Positions 52,085 through 60,044 of a stretch of DNA of 64,000 nucleotides are shown here, in pieces. A program made the position numbers and the translations under genes. This DNA is from Anaerolineaceae bacterium (GTDB lineage Bacteria > Chloroflexota > Anaerolineae > Aggregatilineales > Phototrophicaceae). The DNA lies in NCBI GenBank assembly GCA_020634115.1, contig JACKCH010000017.1, positions 129,853-193,852 on the forward strand, read 5' to 3'. Each line of letters opens with the position of its first letter. Positions within the stretch are counted from its first letter, which is position 1. Below the pieces are notes generated by a model. The model saw only the letters and a program-made list of their open reading frames with translations, had not been told where the DNA came from and searched no databases.

Positions 52085-53584
52085 ATGAATCGTCGTGTAG
52101 TTTTGTCTGTTGGATTACTGATCGTCTCCGCGATCATCCTATCGGTTATCGCCCCGGTTGCCGCCCAAGAAGCTGAAGGCAATATGATCCCTCTCGACCA
52201 CCCGTATGCCGCCTTCCTGGAAAGTCGCGCTTATGGTGCGTCCCTGGGCGCCACCGCCGAATTTCGCAAAATGGAATGGGTTGTGGTCGATAGCGCCAAC
52301 ATGCGCCTGTATATGGCGATGACCGAAATCACCAGCAGCATGGCTGACGGTGAAGGTGACATCGCTCTGGATGAAAACCGCTGCGGTATCGTCTACTACG
52401 CCGACCTGGATGAATCCTATGATGCTGCGGAACTGCGTCCCCTGGTCATCGGTGGTGCATATAACCCTGATGGTGGCAAAAACCGCTGCGATGTGAACAA
52501 CATCTCCAACCCCGATGGTGTGGGCGTGGATGCGCGTGGCCGTGTGTGGATCTGGGAAGATACCGGTAACCACTACAACAATATGATTTGGGTTTTTGAC
52601 CCGGCGGACGGCTCGCTCAAGCGCTTCGGTTATACCCCGGCGGGCGCTGAAGTCACCGGCTTCTTCATTGCCGAAGACGGCACGGTCTTCATCAATTCCC
52701 AGCACCCTGACGCCACCAACCTGTATCCCTTCAATGCCGGCGTCGTCACAGTTGTTAACGGCTTCAACGCCAACACCGACGACTTTGAAGAAGTCGCCGT
52801 CCCCGAGGGTGACGCGCAGCTCGTCCTGGGGGTGGCCGCTGGCGAGGTTCAGGTTCTGGCTCGTGTCGGTGACCCGATCCCCAGCAGCATCGGCAACCAG
52901 GTTTTTGGCGGCATCTACCGTGTAGATGGCTCCCTGCAATACGTCAACAATGACCCCGATGGCAACATGTGGCTGCCGGTGGGCGAAGCCAGCAGCGAAG
53001 GCTGGCTGTACACCAATTTCGAGGGTATCCCCGGTGGTGTTGGCCGTTTGTACCTGCAGCACACCATGGACGGCTGGAATGTCCTCGACGGCCAGATGGT
53101 GGACTTCAGCAGCGTGAACGGCACCTGGACAAACTGCGGCGCGAGCGTCACCCCCTGGAATACCGGGCTGAGCGGCGAAGAGTACGAACCGATTGCCAGC
53201 GATTTTAACAATGTGGTTGGCATGAGCGACTACCTGGGCAGTGCGGCCAACCCGTATGACTACGGTTGGCTGGTCGAACTTACGCCCGACGGGGTTGGTG
53301 ATGATGTCGCCAAGCGTTATGCGATGGGCCGCTTCAGCCACGAAAACGCTTCAATCGCCGCTGACCTGCGCACAGCCTATCACGGCGATGATGGTTCTAA
53401 TACGATGATGTTTAAGTTTGTGGCGACCGAAGCTGGTGACCTCTCCGCGGGTACGCTCTACGCTGCGAAAGTCACCCAGATGGGCGGCACCGGGGCTGAG
53501 CACTACTTCCAACTCGAATGGATCGAACTCGGCACAGCTGCCGACGCCGACATCGAAGCTGCTGTTCGCGAACTGGATCGTTAG
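52085..53584 (+). CDS. Secreted PhoX-like beta-propeller protein with circularly permuted motif order
   Basis: 499 residues with a signal peptide (cut near residue 27, VAPVAAQ). PhoX/DUF839 motifs are all present but in an unusual order: first the segments that are C-terminal in classical PhoX (MEWVVVDSANMRLYMAMT, 63-80; SNPDGVGVDARGRVWIWEDTG, 141-161; FINSQHP, 202-208), then those that are N-terminal there (DPDGNMWLPVGEASS, TNCGASVTPW at 349-358, GEE, AMGRFSHENAS at 413-423, HGDDG, then GTLYAAK at 456-462). PhoX enzymes are Ca/Fe-dependent phosphatases; activity here is unproven. It is followed at 98 bp by a cytochrome c gene. RBS AAGGA precedes ATG 52085. Confidence 0.82.
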   Translation: MNRRVVLSVGLLIVSAIILSVIAPVAAQEAEGNMIPLDHPYAAFLESRAYGASLGATAEFRKMEWVVVDSANMRLYMAMTEITSSMADGEGDIALDENRCGIVYYADLDESYDAAELRPLVIGGAYNPDGGKNRCDVNNISNPDGVGVDARGRVWIWEDTGNHYNNMIWVFDPADGSLKRFGYTPAGAEVTGFFIAEDGTVFINSQHPDATNLYPFNAGVVTVVNGFNANTDDFEEVAVPEGDAQLVLGVAAGEVQVLARVGDPIPSSIGNQVFGGIYRVDGSLQYVNNDPDGNMWLPVGEASSEGWLYTNFEGIPGGVGRLYLQHTMDGWNVLDGQMVDFSSVNGTWTNCGASVTPWNTGLSGEEYEPIASDFNNVVGMSDYLGSAANPYDYGWLVELTPDGVGDDVAKRYAMGRFSHENASIAADLRTAYHGDDGSNTMMFKFVATEAGDLSAGTLYAAKVTQMGGTGAEHYFQLEWIELGTAADADIEAAVRELDR

Positions 53585-53682
53585 GCTTTTCCTGTGGGGG
53601 TGTGCCACTGGGTCATGCCCCCACTTCATTTCTCTGGCTGCTTACGCCAAGGACGCCCCCGTTATGAAAGAAAGTTCCTTCC

Positions 53683-54465
53683 ATGAATCAAACACAGAAT
53701 GATGCCACGACATCAGCCCTGCTCCTCTTTGTCCTCCTGTTCGCCGCCACCGGCGTGATGGTTTTTGCGCTTGGCCCAGGCACGGTTCGACTACCAGAAC
53801 CCATTGACCCGGCTCTGGCCCAGACCGGGCGCTGGTTGTGGACGGATTTTCGGACTCCTGTCGAAGCCTACCCTCCCGTCCAGATTTGGATGGACGTGAG
53901 CGAGGGCGGGGTGGTAAATGGCCTGTTTTCGATTTATCCGAATTATCCTGAAATCCCCGCTGCTGCCCTGACGCTCATCCAGCAGAACGGTTGTAACGTG
54001 AATTTCAAATCACTGGGGGAAGCCACAACGGATTCACCGATTTCCGGCAGATTCATTGCGCCAACAGAAGCGCGAATCCATATTGATGTGAGTGAATGTG
54101 CAGTCAAATATTACGGCAATATCTCCCTTCAGGAATCTCTGCAAGGTGATTTTGTTGTGAAATATAATGATGCCATGACCCAATCCCTGCTCAACCCGGA
54201 GCCACCCACCCCGCTGGAACGGGGTCAGAATGTCTTTTCGCTGTACTGTTCCGGGTGTCATGGCACTTTTGCTGAGGGTGCCCCCGGTATCCCCAGCCTC
54301 CACACCGACCAGGTGCGCAATTATACCGACTACCAGATACTGACCATCGTCCGTAATGGTGTTATCAATACTGTGATGCCCGCCTGGGGCAGTGTCCTCA
54401 GCGAGGAAGACATCGCTGGTGTGCTGGAACTGGTTCGCCATATTGACGAAGTCCTGGGCGAATAA
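53683..54465 (+). CDS. Membrane-anchored mono-haem cytochrome c
   Basis: 260 residues. An N-terminal membrane segment (about 11-30) precedes an unrecognised beta-rich domain (about 45-165), then a class I cytochrome c domain: haem motif C189-S-G-C192-H193 and axial Met232 in TVMPAWG. Electron carrier on the outer face of the membrane. The two cysteines of the middle domain (104 and 139) may form a disulfide. It follows the PhoX-like gene by 98 bp. Confidence 0.9.
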   Translation: MNQTQNDATTSALLLFVLLFAATGVMVFALGPGTVRLPEPIDPALAQTGRWLWTDFRTPVEAYPPVQIWMDVSEGGVVNGLFSIYPNYPEIPAAALTLIQQNGCNVNFKSLGEATTDSPISGRFIAPTEARIHIDVSECAVKYYGNISLQESLQGDFVVKYNDAMTQSLLNPEPPTPLERGQNVFSLYCSGCHGTFAEGAPGIPSLHTDQVRNYTDYQILTIVRNGVINTVMPAWGSVLSEEDIAGVLELVRHIDEVLGE

Positions 54466-54574
54466 GGACTGCCGGGTGCTTACGCGGCATCCAGGCAGGT
54501 TGAACCTGTAAAACCTCTCTTATATACGCTATCCTTAACCCTGGCAATCACCTGGAGTTGAGGATTCAATCATC

Positions 54575-56287
54575 ATGGCGGATCACGAGAGACCCGACAC
54601 TGACAATACGACGGAAACTGCACGCACCAACTTCATTCGCGAGATCATTGATGAGGATAATCTTACCGGCAGGTTTGGCGGCGTTGTCCACACGCGCTTC
54701 CCACCGGAGCCGAACGGTTATCTCCATATCGGCCACGCAAAGGCTATCCACATTGATTTTGCTACTGCACAGCTCTATGGCGGCCAGTGTAACCTGCGTT
54801 TTGATGATACGAACCCTGCTAAAGAAGAGCAGGAATATATTGATGGCATCATGCACGATATTCACTGGTTGGGCTATGACTGGGAAGACCGTCTTTTCTT
54901 CGCCTCGGACTATTTCGAACAGCTTTATCAGTGGGCGGTGCAGCTCATTAAAGATGGCAAGGCTTATGTGGATGACCTCAGCGCCGATGAGATTCGTGAA
55001 TACCGGGGTACGCTGACCGAAGTCGGCAAGGACAGCCCGCACCGGAATCGCTCAATTGAAGAAAATCTCGATCTGTTTGAACGCATGAAGCAGGGCGAAT
55101 TTGAGGAAGGCGCGTGTGTGCTGCGCGCTAAAATTGACATGGCCTCGCCCAACATCAACATGCGCGACCCGGTGATGTATCGTATTCTCAACGCGACCCA
55201 TCCACGTACCGGCAATACCTGGCATATTTACCCGATGTACGACTGGGCGCACGGCCAGTCCGACTCGATTGAGGGCGTCACACATTCGATGTGTTCGCTC
55301 GAATACGAAGACCACCGCCCGTTGTATGACTGGTTTCTGGATCAGTTGGGTATTTTCCATCCCCGCCAGATTGAGTTTGCCCGCCTGCGTCTGACCAATA
55401 CGGTCTTGAGCAAACGCCGCCTCATCCGATTAGTGAAAGAAGGGCATGTCGCCGGGTGGGATGATCCCCGGATGCCGACCCTTTCCGGGATGCGCCGCCG
55501 GGGCTATCCGCCGGAGGCTATCCGCACGTTTATTGATATGGCCGGGATCGCCAAGAGTAACAGTACCGCCGACATTGCCATGCTGGAATACTGTGTGCGC
55601 CAGGAACTCAACAAGACTGCTCCCCGCGTGATGGGCGTGATTGATCCGCTCAAAGTCGTGATTACCAACTATCCTGAGGGGCAGACCGAGGAATTCGACG
55701 CCATCAACAACCCGGAAGACCTGGATGCCGGCACGCGCAAAGTGCCGTTTTCGCGCGTGCTGTATATTGAGCAGGCTGACTTCATGGAAGACCCGCCTAA
55801 GAAGTTTTACCGACTTTCCCCTGGCCGTGAAGTCCGGCTGCGCTATGCCTACTTCATTAAGTGTGAATCGGTGGTCAAGGACGATGCCGGGAACATCATC
55901 GAACTGCGCTGCACCTACGACCCGGAGACACGGGGCGGGGATGCGCCCGATGGCCGTAAAGTAAAGGCTACACTGCACTGGGTTTCCGCCGAACATGCGC
56001 TGCCCGCCGAAGTGCGGCAGTATGACCGCCTGTTCACCACGCCCAACCCGGATGATGTCGAAGACGGTCAGGATTTCCTGGTCAATCTGAATACCGATTC
56101 GCTCGAAACGCTCGCGCCTTGCTATGTTGAGCCGAGCCTTGCACAGGCCGCGCCGGGCGGGCGTTTCCAGTTTGAGCGCCTGGGTTACTTCTGTGTAGAC
56201 CCGGACACAACGGCAGACAGGCTGGTGTTCAACCGCACCGTGACACTGCGTGACGAGTGGGCCAAACTCCAGCAAAAATCCGAATAA
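54575..56287 (+). CDS. glnS: Glutaminyl-tRNA synthetase
   Basis: 570 residues. Class I synthetase: RFPPEPNGYLHIGHAKAI (HIGH motif), LRFDDTNPAKE (the GlnRS/GluRS nucleotide region), YDWAHGQSDSIEGVTHSMCSLEYEDHRPLYDW (characteristic of GlnRS), and KMSKS equivalent VLSKRRL. C-terminal anticodon-binding beta-barrels (about 350-570). It charges tRNA-Gln directly, indicating that the organism does not rely only on the GatCAB amidation route. Terminator at 56315. Confidence 0.97.
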   Translation: MADHERPDTDNTTETARTNFIREIIDEDNLTGRFGGVVHTRFPPEPNGYLHIGHAKAIHIDFATAQLYGGQCNLRFDDTNPAKEEQEYIDGIMHDIHWLGYDWEDRLFFASDYFEQLYQWAVQLIKDGKAYVDDLSADEIREYRGTLTEVGKDSPHRNRSIEENLDLFERMKQGEFEEGACVLRAKIDMASPNINMRDPVMYRILNATHPRTGNTWHIYPMYDWAHGQSDSIEGVTHSMCSLEYEDHRPLYDWFLDQLGIFHPRQIEFARLRLTNTVLSKRRLIRLVKEGHVAGWDDPRMPTLSGMRRRGYPPEAIRTFIDMAGIAKSNSTADIAMLEYCVRQELNKTAPRVMGVIDPLKVVITNYPEGQTEEFDAINNPEDLDAGTRKVPFSRVLYIEQADFMEDPPKKFYRLSPGREVRLRYAYFIKCESVVKDDAGNIIELRCTYDPETRGGDAPDGRKVKATLHWVSAEHALPAEVRQYDRLFTTPNPDDVEDGQDFLVNLNTDSLETLAPCYVEPSLAQAAPGGRFQFERLGYFCVDPDTTADRLVFNRTVTLRDEWAKLQQKSE

Positions 56288-56314
56288 CTGCGTTAGCCTG
56301 GCGTGAATCATACG

Positions 56315-56346
56315 AACACCCATCCGTTACGATGATGGGTGTTTTT
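56315..56346 (+). terminator. Rho-independent terminator after glnS
   Basis: AACACCCATC (56315-56324), 9-nt loop, GATGGGTGTT (56334-56343) running into TTTTT (56342-56346). Strong 10-bp perfect stem. Confidence 0.88.
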
Positions 56347-56538
56347 GATTCCTGTGCGTACCCCGGCAGGATACCCAACGTGATGACGATCACAGTGACG
56401 GCGGAGGGAGATTCCGAAGGGTAGACGCATCACTTCAAACCGGAATGGCCTTTCGGGATGTGCCGAGTCGGGCGAACACCGGGTATACTTTGTGTATCAC
56501 AATCGCGAAATATGGCTTTTATGTAAAGGATTCTTCTT

Positions 56539-57729
56539 ATGCCCACCACCCACTATCAGCCGTTTACCGACGAGCACCAGATGTTCCGTAAATCCGTGCG
56601 AAATTTCGTGGAGAAGGAACTCAACCCTCACTGTGACGAATGGGAGGAAGCCGGAATCTGGCCGGCGCACGATGTTCTCAAGAAAATGGGCGACCTCGGC
56701 TTCCTGGGGTTGAACTACGACGAGGCTTACGGCGGCGCGAATGCCGACATCTGGTTCACTGTTGTCCTGTCAGAAGAGCTGGGGCGCTGCAAGTGTGCCG
56801 GTGTGCCGATGGGCATCATGGTGCATACCGATATGTGTACCCCGGCGCTGGCGAAGTATGGCAGCCACGAACTCAAAGAGCAGTATCTCGCCCCCGCTAT
56901 CCGGGGCGACATGGTGGGCTGTATCGCCGTCACCGAACCGGGGGCGGGCAGCGATGTTGCCGGAATCATCACCCGCGCCGAGAAGGATGGCGACGACTAC
57001 GTGATTAACGGCGCCAAGATGTACATCACCAATGGCGCTCAGGCTGATTGGGTCTGCCTGCTGGCCCGCACCGAGCCGGGCAAGAGTTACCGGGGGATGT
57101 CGCTCATCATGGTGCCGACCACGACGCCGGGCTTCAGCGTCAGCCGCAAACTGGAAAAACTCGGCAACCGATCCAGCGACACCGCCGTTCTTTCCTTTGA
57201 AAATGCCCGTGTGCCGCAGTCCAATCTCATTGGCGCGGAGGGGATGGGCTTCTACCTGCAAATGGAACAGTTCCAGATGGAACGTCTCGTTGGTTCGCTC
57301 TCCGCGACGGGTGGTATGGAGATAGCCGTGCGCGAGACGATGCGCTACTGCACCGAGCGCCAGACTTTCGGCCAGCCGCTCATCCACAACCAGTGGATTC
57401 AGTTCAAGCTGGTCGAACTGCTTACGGAAATTGAGGCGCTGCGCCAGTTGAATTATTATGCGGCGTCACTTATGGAGTCCGGGGCCGCGCCGGAAGAAGT
57501 CACGCGCGTCGCTTCCATGTGCAAACTCAAGGCCGGGCGGCTGGCGCGGGAAGTGGGGGATACCTGCCTGCAATTCTACGGCGGCATGGGCTATATGGAA
57601 GAAACCTGGATTTCCCGCTATTTCCGTGATGCCCGGCTGCTCTCGATTGGCGGCGGCGCGGACGAGGTGATGATGGGAATCATCGCCAAGCTGGAAGGCA
57701 TGATGCCCTCACGCGGCAAACGGGAGTGA
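56539..57729 (+). CDS. Acyl-CoA dehydrogenase (intact)
   Basis: 396 residues. GFLGLNYDEAYGGANAD, AVTEPGAGSDVAG (flavin-binding), YITNGAQADW, and C-terminal YGGMGYMEETWISRYFRDARL, with catalytic Glu in YMEE. FAD-dependent alpha,beta-dehydrogenation of acyl-CoA, the first beta-oxidation step; exact chain length unknown. Unlike the two broken copies at 22.8 and 24.5 kb, this one is complete and could cover their loss. ATG 56539 is preceded by AAAGGA. It does not carry the TetR palindrome in its upstream region. Confidence 0.95.
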   Translation: MPTTHYQPFTDEHQMFRKSVRNFVEKELNPHCDEWEEAGIWPAHDVLKKMGDLGFLGLNYDEAYGGANADIWFTVVLSEELGRCKCAGVPMGIMVHTDMCTPALAKYGSHELKEQYLAPAIRGDMVGCIAVTEPGAGSDVAGIITRAEKDGDDYVINGAKMYITNGAQADWVCLLARTEPGKSYRGMSLIMVPTTTPGFSVSRKLEKLGNRSSDTAVLSFENARVPQSNLIGAEGMGFYLQMEQFQMERLVGSLSATGGMEIAVRETMRYCTERQTFGQPLIHNQWIQFKLVELLTEIEALRQLNYYAASLMESGAAPEEVTRVASMCKLKAGRLAREVGDTCLQFYGGMGYMEETWISRYFRDARLLSIGGGADEVMMGIIAKLEGMMPSRGKRE

Positions 57730-57769
57730 GGCTAACACATAACACACCGACAGAATGAATTTACTGGTT

Positions 57770-57796
57770 GTAGGGGCGTACGCCGTGCGCCCCTAC
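57770..57796. repeat. GTAGGGGCG palindromic repeat
   Basis: GTAGGGGCG (57770-57778) and CGCCCCTAC (57788-57796) with 9-nt centre; the last base overlaps the stop of the Mrr-like gene. Same family as 34753 and 62646; located between convergent genes. Confidence 0.6.
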
Positions 57797-58617
57797 TATC
57801 GGTGGCGCGTGGTCTGTGCCTGTTTTCTCAGTTGTTCGTAGTCGTCACCGTCAATAATCTTAATGCCCAGTTTCTTGGCTTCGTGCTCGGTTGCCCGGCT
57901 GACTTTAGCGGTTGTCACCAGGTAGGCGATTTCGACGCCTTGCTGCTGTTTGACAGTTGCTAGCTCGCGTATATAACCCGGTGGCAGGGCTTTTTTCGGG
58001 TCAAGTTTTTTGCATTGCACAATGCCCACAAAACGCTTGCCATCGTATACCTTGATGTCTACGCCGCCATCGCCTGCGCCCCCGGTCACAACGGCTTTGT
58101 TGGGTGTGGTCATGTTGATGACCCAGGCGACTTCGTGTTCAAACTCTGTGGGAGTCATCTTGTGCGCCTCGACTTGCCCCTGTAACCGCTGCTTCCGGGT
58201 GGCTAACTGCTGTTGGATAGGGTCTATCGGCGGCTGAGTAGTCGCCTGGGATTTAGTTTCACTTTTTATTGTCTGAGTTTTGATAGATGGAGAGTCGGAC
58301 TCAAAAGTCATCGGCTCTGGCTGTTCGGGCCGTATCCGCTTTTGCACGCGCCGCCACGCCCACCGCCGCAGCAGCAGTGCCAGCGTAATCCAGAGGATAA
58401 ATCCGCCAATAAAGGCAATAGTCAGGCCCGGCATGGTCATCATAGCCGGTTTGGTGGCCGGGAGTATATACAGGCCGATAAACAAAAAGACAACAATCGC
58501 TAACGAGACTTTGCTAATGCTGATAGTGCTGTTTTTAGGCGCGAAGGCACTCTGATTCCAACCTTTTCTGCGGTAATCAGGGTCAAAAATACCACTTTTT
58601 CTCGTTTTCTTAGCCAT
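57796..58617 (-). CDS. Membrane-anchored Mrr-like restriction endonuclease-fold protein
   Basis: 273 residues. Two N-terminal membrane segments (about 37-53 and 64-84), a disordered Thr/Gln linker (about 100-145), then an Mrr_cat domain: EFEHEV (E160, E162), GGAGDGGVDIKVY (D187) and VQCKK (Q201, K203), the D-QxK nuclease core. Mrr-like nucleases often cut modified or foreign DNA; the family also includes housekeeping members. The gene is the last of three minus-strand genes (59286 to 57796) with gaps of 6 and 27 bp. Confidence 0.87.
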   Translation of the reverse strand: MAKKTRKSGIFDPDYRRKGWNQSAFAPKNSTISISKVSLAIVVFLFIGLYILPATKPAMMTMPGLTIAFIGGFILWITLALLLRRWAWRRVQKRIRPEQPEPMTFESDSPSIKTQTIKSETKSQATTQPPIDPIQQQLATRKQRLQGQVEAHKMTPTEFEHEVAWVINMTTPNKAVVTGGAGDGGVDIKVYDGKRFVGIVQCKKLDPKKALPPGYIRELATVKQQQGVEIAYLVTTAKVSRATEHEAKKLGIKIIDGDDYEQLRKQAQTTRHR

Positions 58618-58644
58618 GCTATCTCTCCCGAAGTTGCAGCGGCA

Positions 58645-58965
58645 TCACGATTGCTCCAACTCATCCATCTCGAAGATGATCTTGACTCCCTTAATCCTGA
58701 TGCGTTTCTGGTTCACATACAGCCGTGCCAATCGTCGTGCAGGCGGTTTGAGGCCGATGTCCAGCACGCTTTCGTTGACATACTTCTGGATTTCCTTCGT
58801 ATTCTCATGCAGCGTGATATGGTATCCGGGGTCGCGCCGATTTTCGCGCCAGAAGACCACAATACGAGCTTCCATAATCTTCGCCAGCGACGGCCTGCCT
58901 GAATACGACTGCGTACCCCAGGCGCGTTCGTGCATTTCCACTTCCGCCATAAATGAACGACTCAT
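58645..58965 (-). CDS. Protein of unknown function
   Basis: 106 residues, soluble, strongly charged. It has alternating strands (ARIVVFWRENRRDPGYHITLH, YVNQKRIRIKGVKIIFEM) and no recognised motif. The start could also be ATG 58950 (MAEVEMHER). It lies between a membrane protein and the Mrr-like nuclease, 6 bp after the former, and is probably translated from the same mRNA. Confidence 0.7.
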   Translation of the reverse strand: MSRSFMAEVEMHERAWGTQSYSGRPSLAKIMEARIVVFWRENRRDPGYHITLHENTKEIQKYVNESVLDIGLKPPARRLARLYVNQKRIRIKGVKIIFEMDELEQS

Positions 58966-58971
58966 ACTGAT

Positions 58972-59286
58972 TTACTCCGGGATAATTTCCTGGCGTATCG
59001 CTTCGGTGCGTTCCCACAGGTCGGTGACCCACACGGCCAGATCACCGAGAAAGTTCAGCACTTTGGCGATGGTGAAGAAGACAAATAGCGTTGCCGCAGA
59101 GGATAGGATTAGGACAATCAAGGCGACTGCATTAAATGGGGTGCCGCTAAAACCAAGTTGGGCTGTAGCCAAAAACACATTTGAGAAACTGACAAGGCTG
59201 AAAATCACGTACAAGACCGCCAGCACGCGCACGACTTTTGCCGCTCGGAATAAGTAATGGGTGTATTTCTCTTCCAGGGTTTTCAT
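58972..59286 (-). CDS. Small membrane protein of unknown function
   Basis: 104 residues from ATG 59286 (MKTLEEKYTHYLFRAAKVV); the open frame extends far upstream (to 59724) but that part runs antisense to the interrupted membrane-protein gene and is rejected. Two predicted membrane helices, about 20-40 and 52-74, followed by a cytoplasmic amphipathic tail. First gene of the three-gene unit with the Mrr-like nuclease. Confidence 0.72.
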   Translation of the reverse strand: MKTLEEKYTHYLFRAAKVVRVLAVLYVIFSLVSFSNVFLATAQLGFSGTPFNAVALIVLILSSAATLFVFFTIAKVLNFLGDLAVWVTDLWERTEAIRQEIIPE

Positions 59287-59495
59287 GGTATTTGTGTCTC
59301 CATGCAATTTTTGTTTATAGATAAATAACATTTCAGAGTTCATTGCGATAAATATCTGCGAGTATAAACCAGTTTTCCTGGTGAAGCAACGAAAATTTAC
59401 GCGAATTCGGGGGCACACGAGGAAGCCCATTATGGCAAATGGCCTTTTTTTGTTATCATATTCGGCAGAACTCAACATTGGCAAAAGGCGGCAAT

Positions 59496-59948
59496 ATGAC
59501 ACGAGAGCGATTCCTGACGGTACGCTGGAACAACCTGATGGCCGTTGGGCTGGGCATCCCCGCGGTGATCTTTGTTGTATTAGCGTTTTCCACATCCATG
59601 TGGACAGAACTGAGTGGTTTGATCGGCATTTCGATTGTCGGTGTGGTGTACTGACCGGCGATTGAGTATCATACGGTTGTGCGGTTCGCACGGCTTCGGA
59701 AACAGATAGCGGACTATAGATCACAGGTGCAATCTATACCCCACCCGATTGCGTTGGTTCGGATTGTTTACAACATCGCTTTTTGGACATTCCTCCTTCC
59801 ATTTGTCACATCACTAGACTACCGCATCGGCTTCGTCATTTTCACTATCGTGATCTTTTTTCGGATGATTGCCAATTTCTACGCGAACAATATCATGCGC
59901 CAGACACCGGAGGATTTTGAACGTTTCCCGTTCAGGATGTCGGTGTAG
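59496..59948 (+). pseudogene. Four-helix membrane protein interrupted by one in-frame TGA
   Basis: 151 codons in a single frame with a TGA at codon 53 (59652-59654). The part before (MTRERFLTVRWNNLMAVGLG, a helix, then LIGISIVGVVY) and the part after (PAIEYHTVVRFARLRKQ, then helices IVYNIAFWTFLLPFVTSL and IGFVIFTIVIFFRMIANFY) join smoothly if the TGA stands for Trp (TGG to TGA). AAGG precedes ATG 59496. It is either a nonsense mutant, a sequencing error, or recoding. Family unknown. Confidence 0.55.
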
Positions 59949-59960
59949 CGCAGATGGTAC

Positions 59961-59987
59961 AAAAATGCCCCTCAAAATGAGGAGCAT
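59961..59987 (-). terminator. Terminator for the WD40 protein gene
   Basis: Minus strand: ATGCTCCTC and GAGGGGCAT (one mismatch), 5-nt loop, followed by TTTTTG (complement of 59961-59965). Confidence 0.7.
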
Positions 59988-60044
59988 CTTCGCATCTTTG
60001 AATGTAACGGTTGGCCCCGTGACACTTGCTTGCGGGAAGGTGGG

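Noticed and set aside
52139..53341. 400-codon open frame on the minus strand opposite the PhoX-like gene
   Set aside because: It mirrors the codon structure of a gene with clear motifs and a signal peptide on the plus strand; the antisense product has no recognisable motif.
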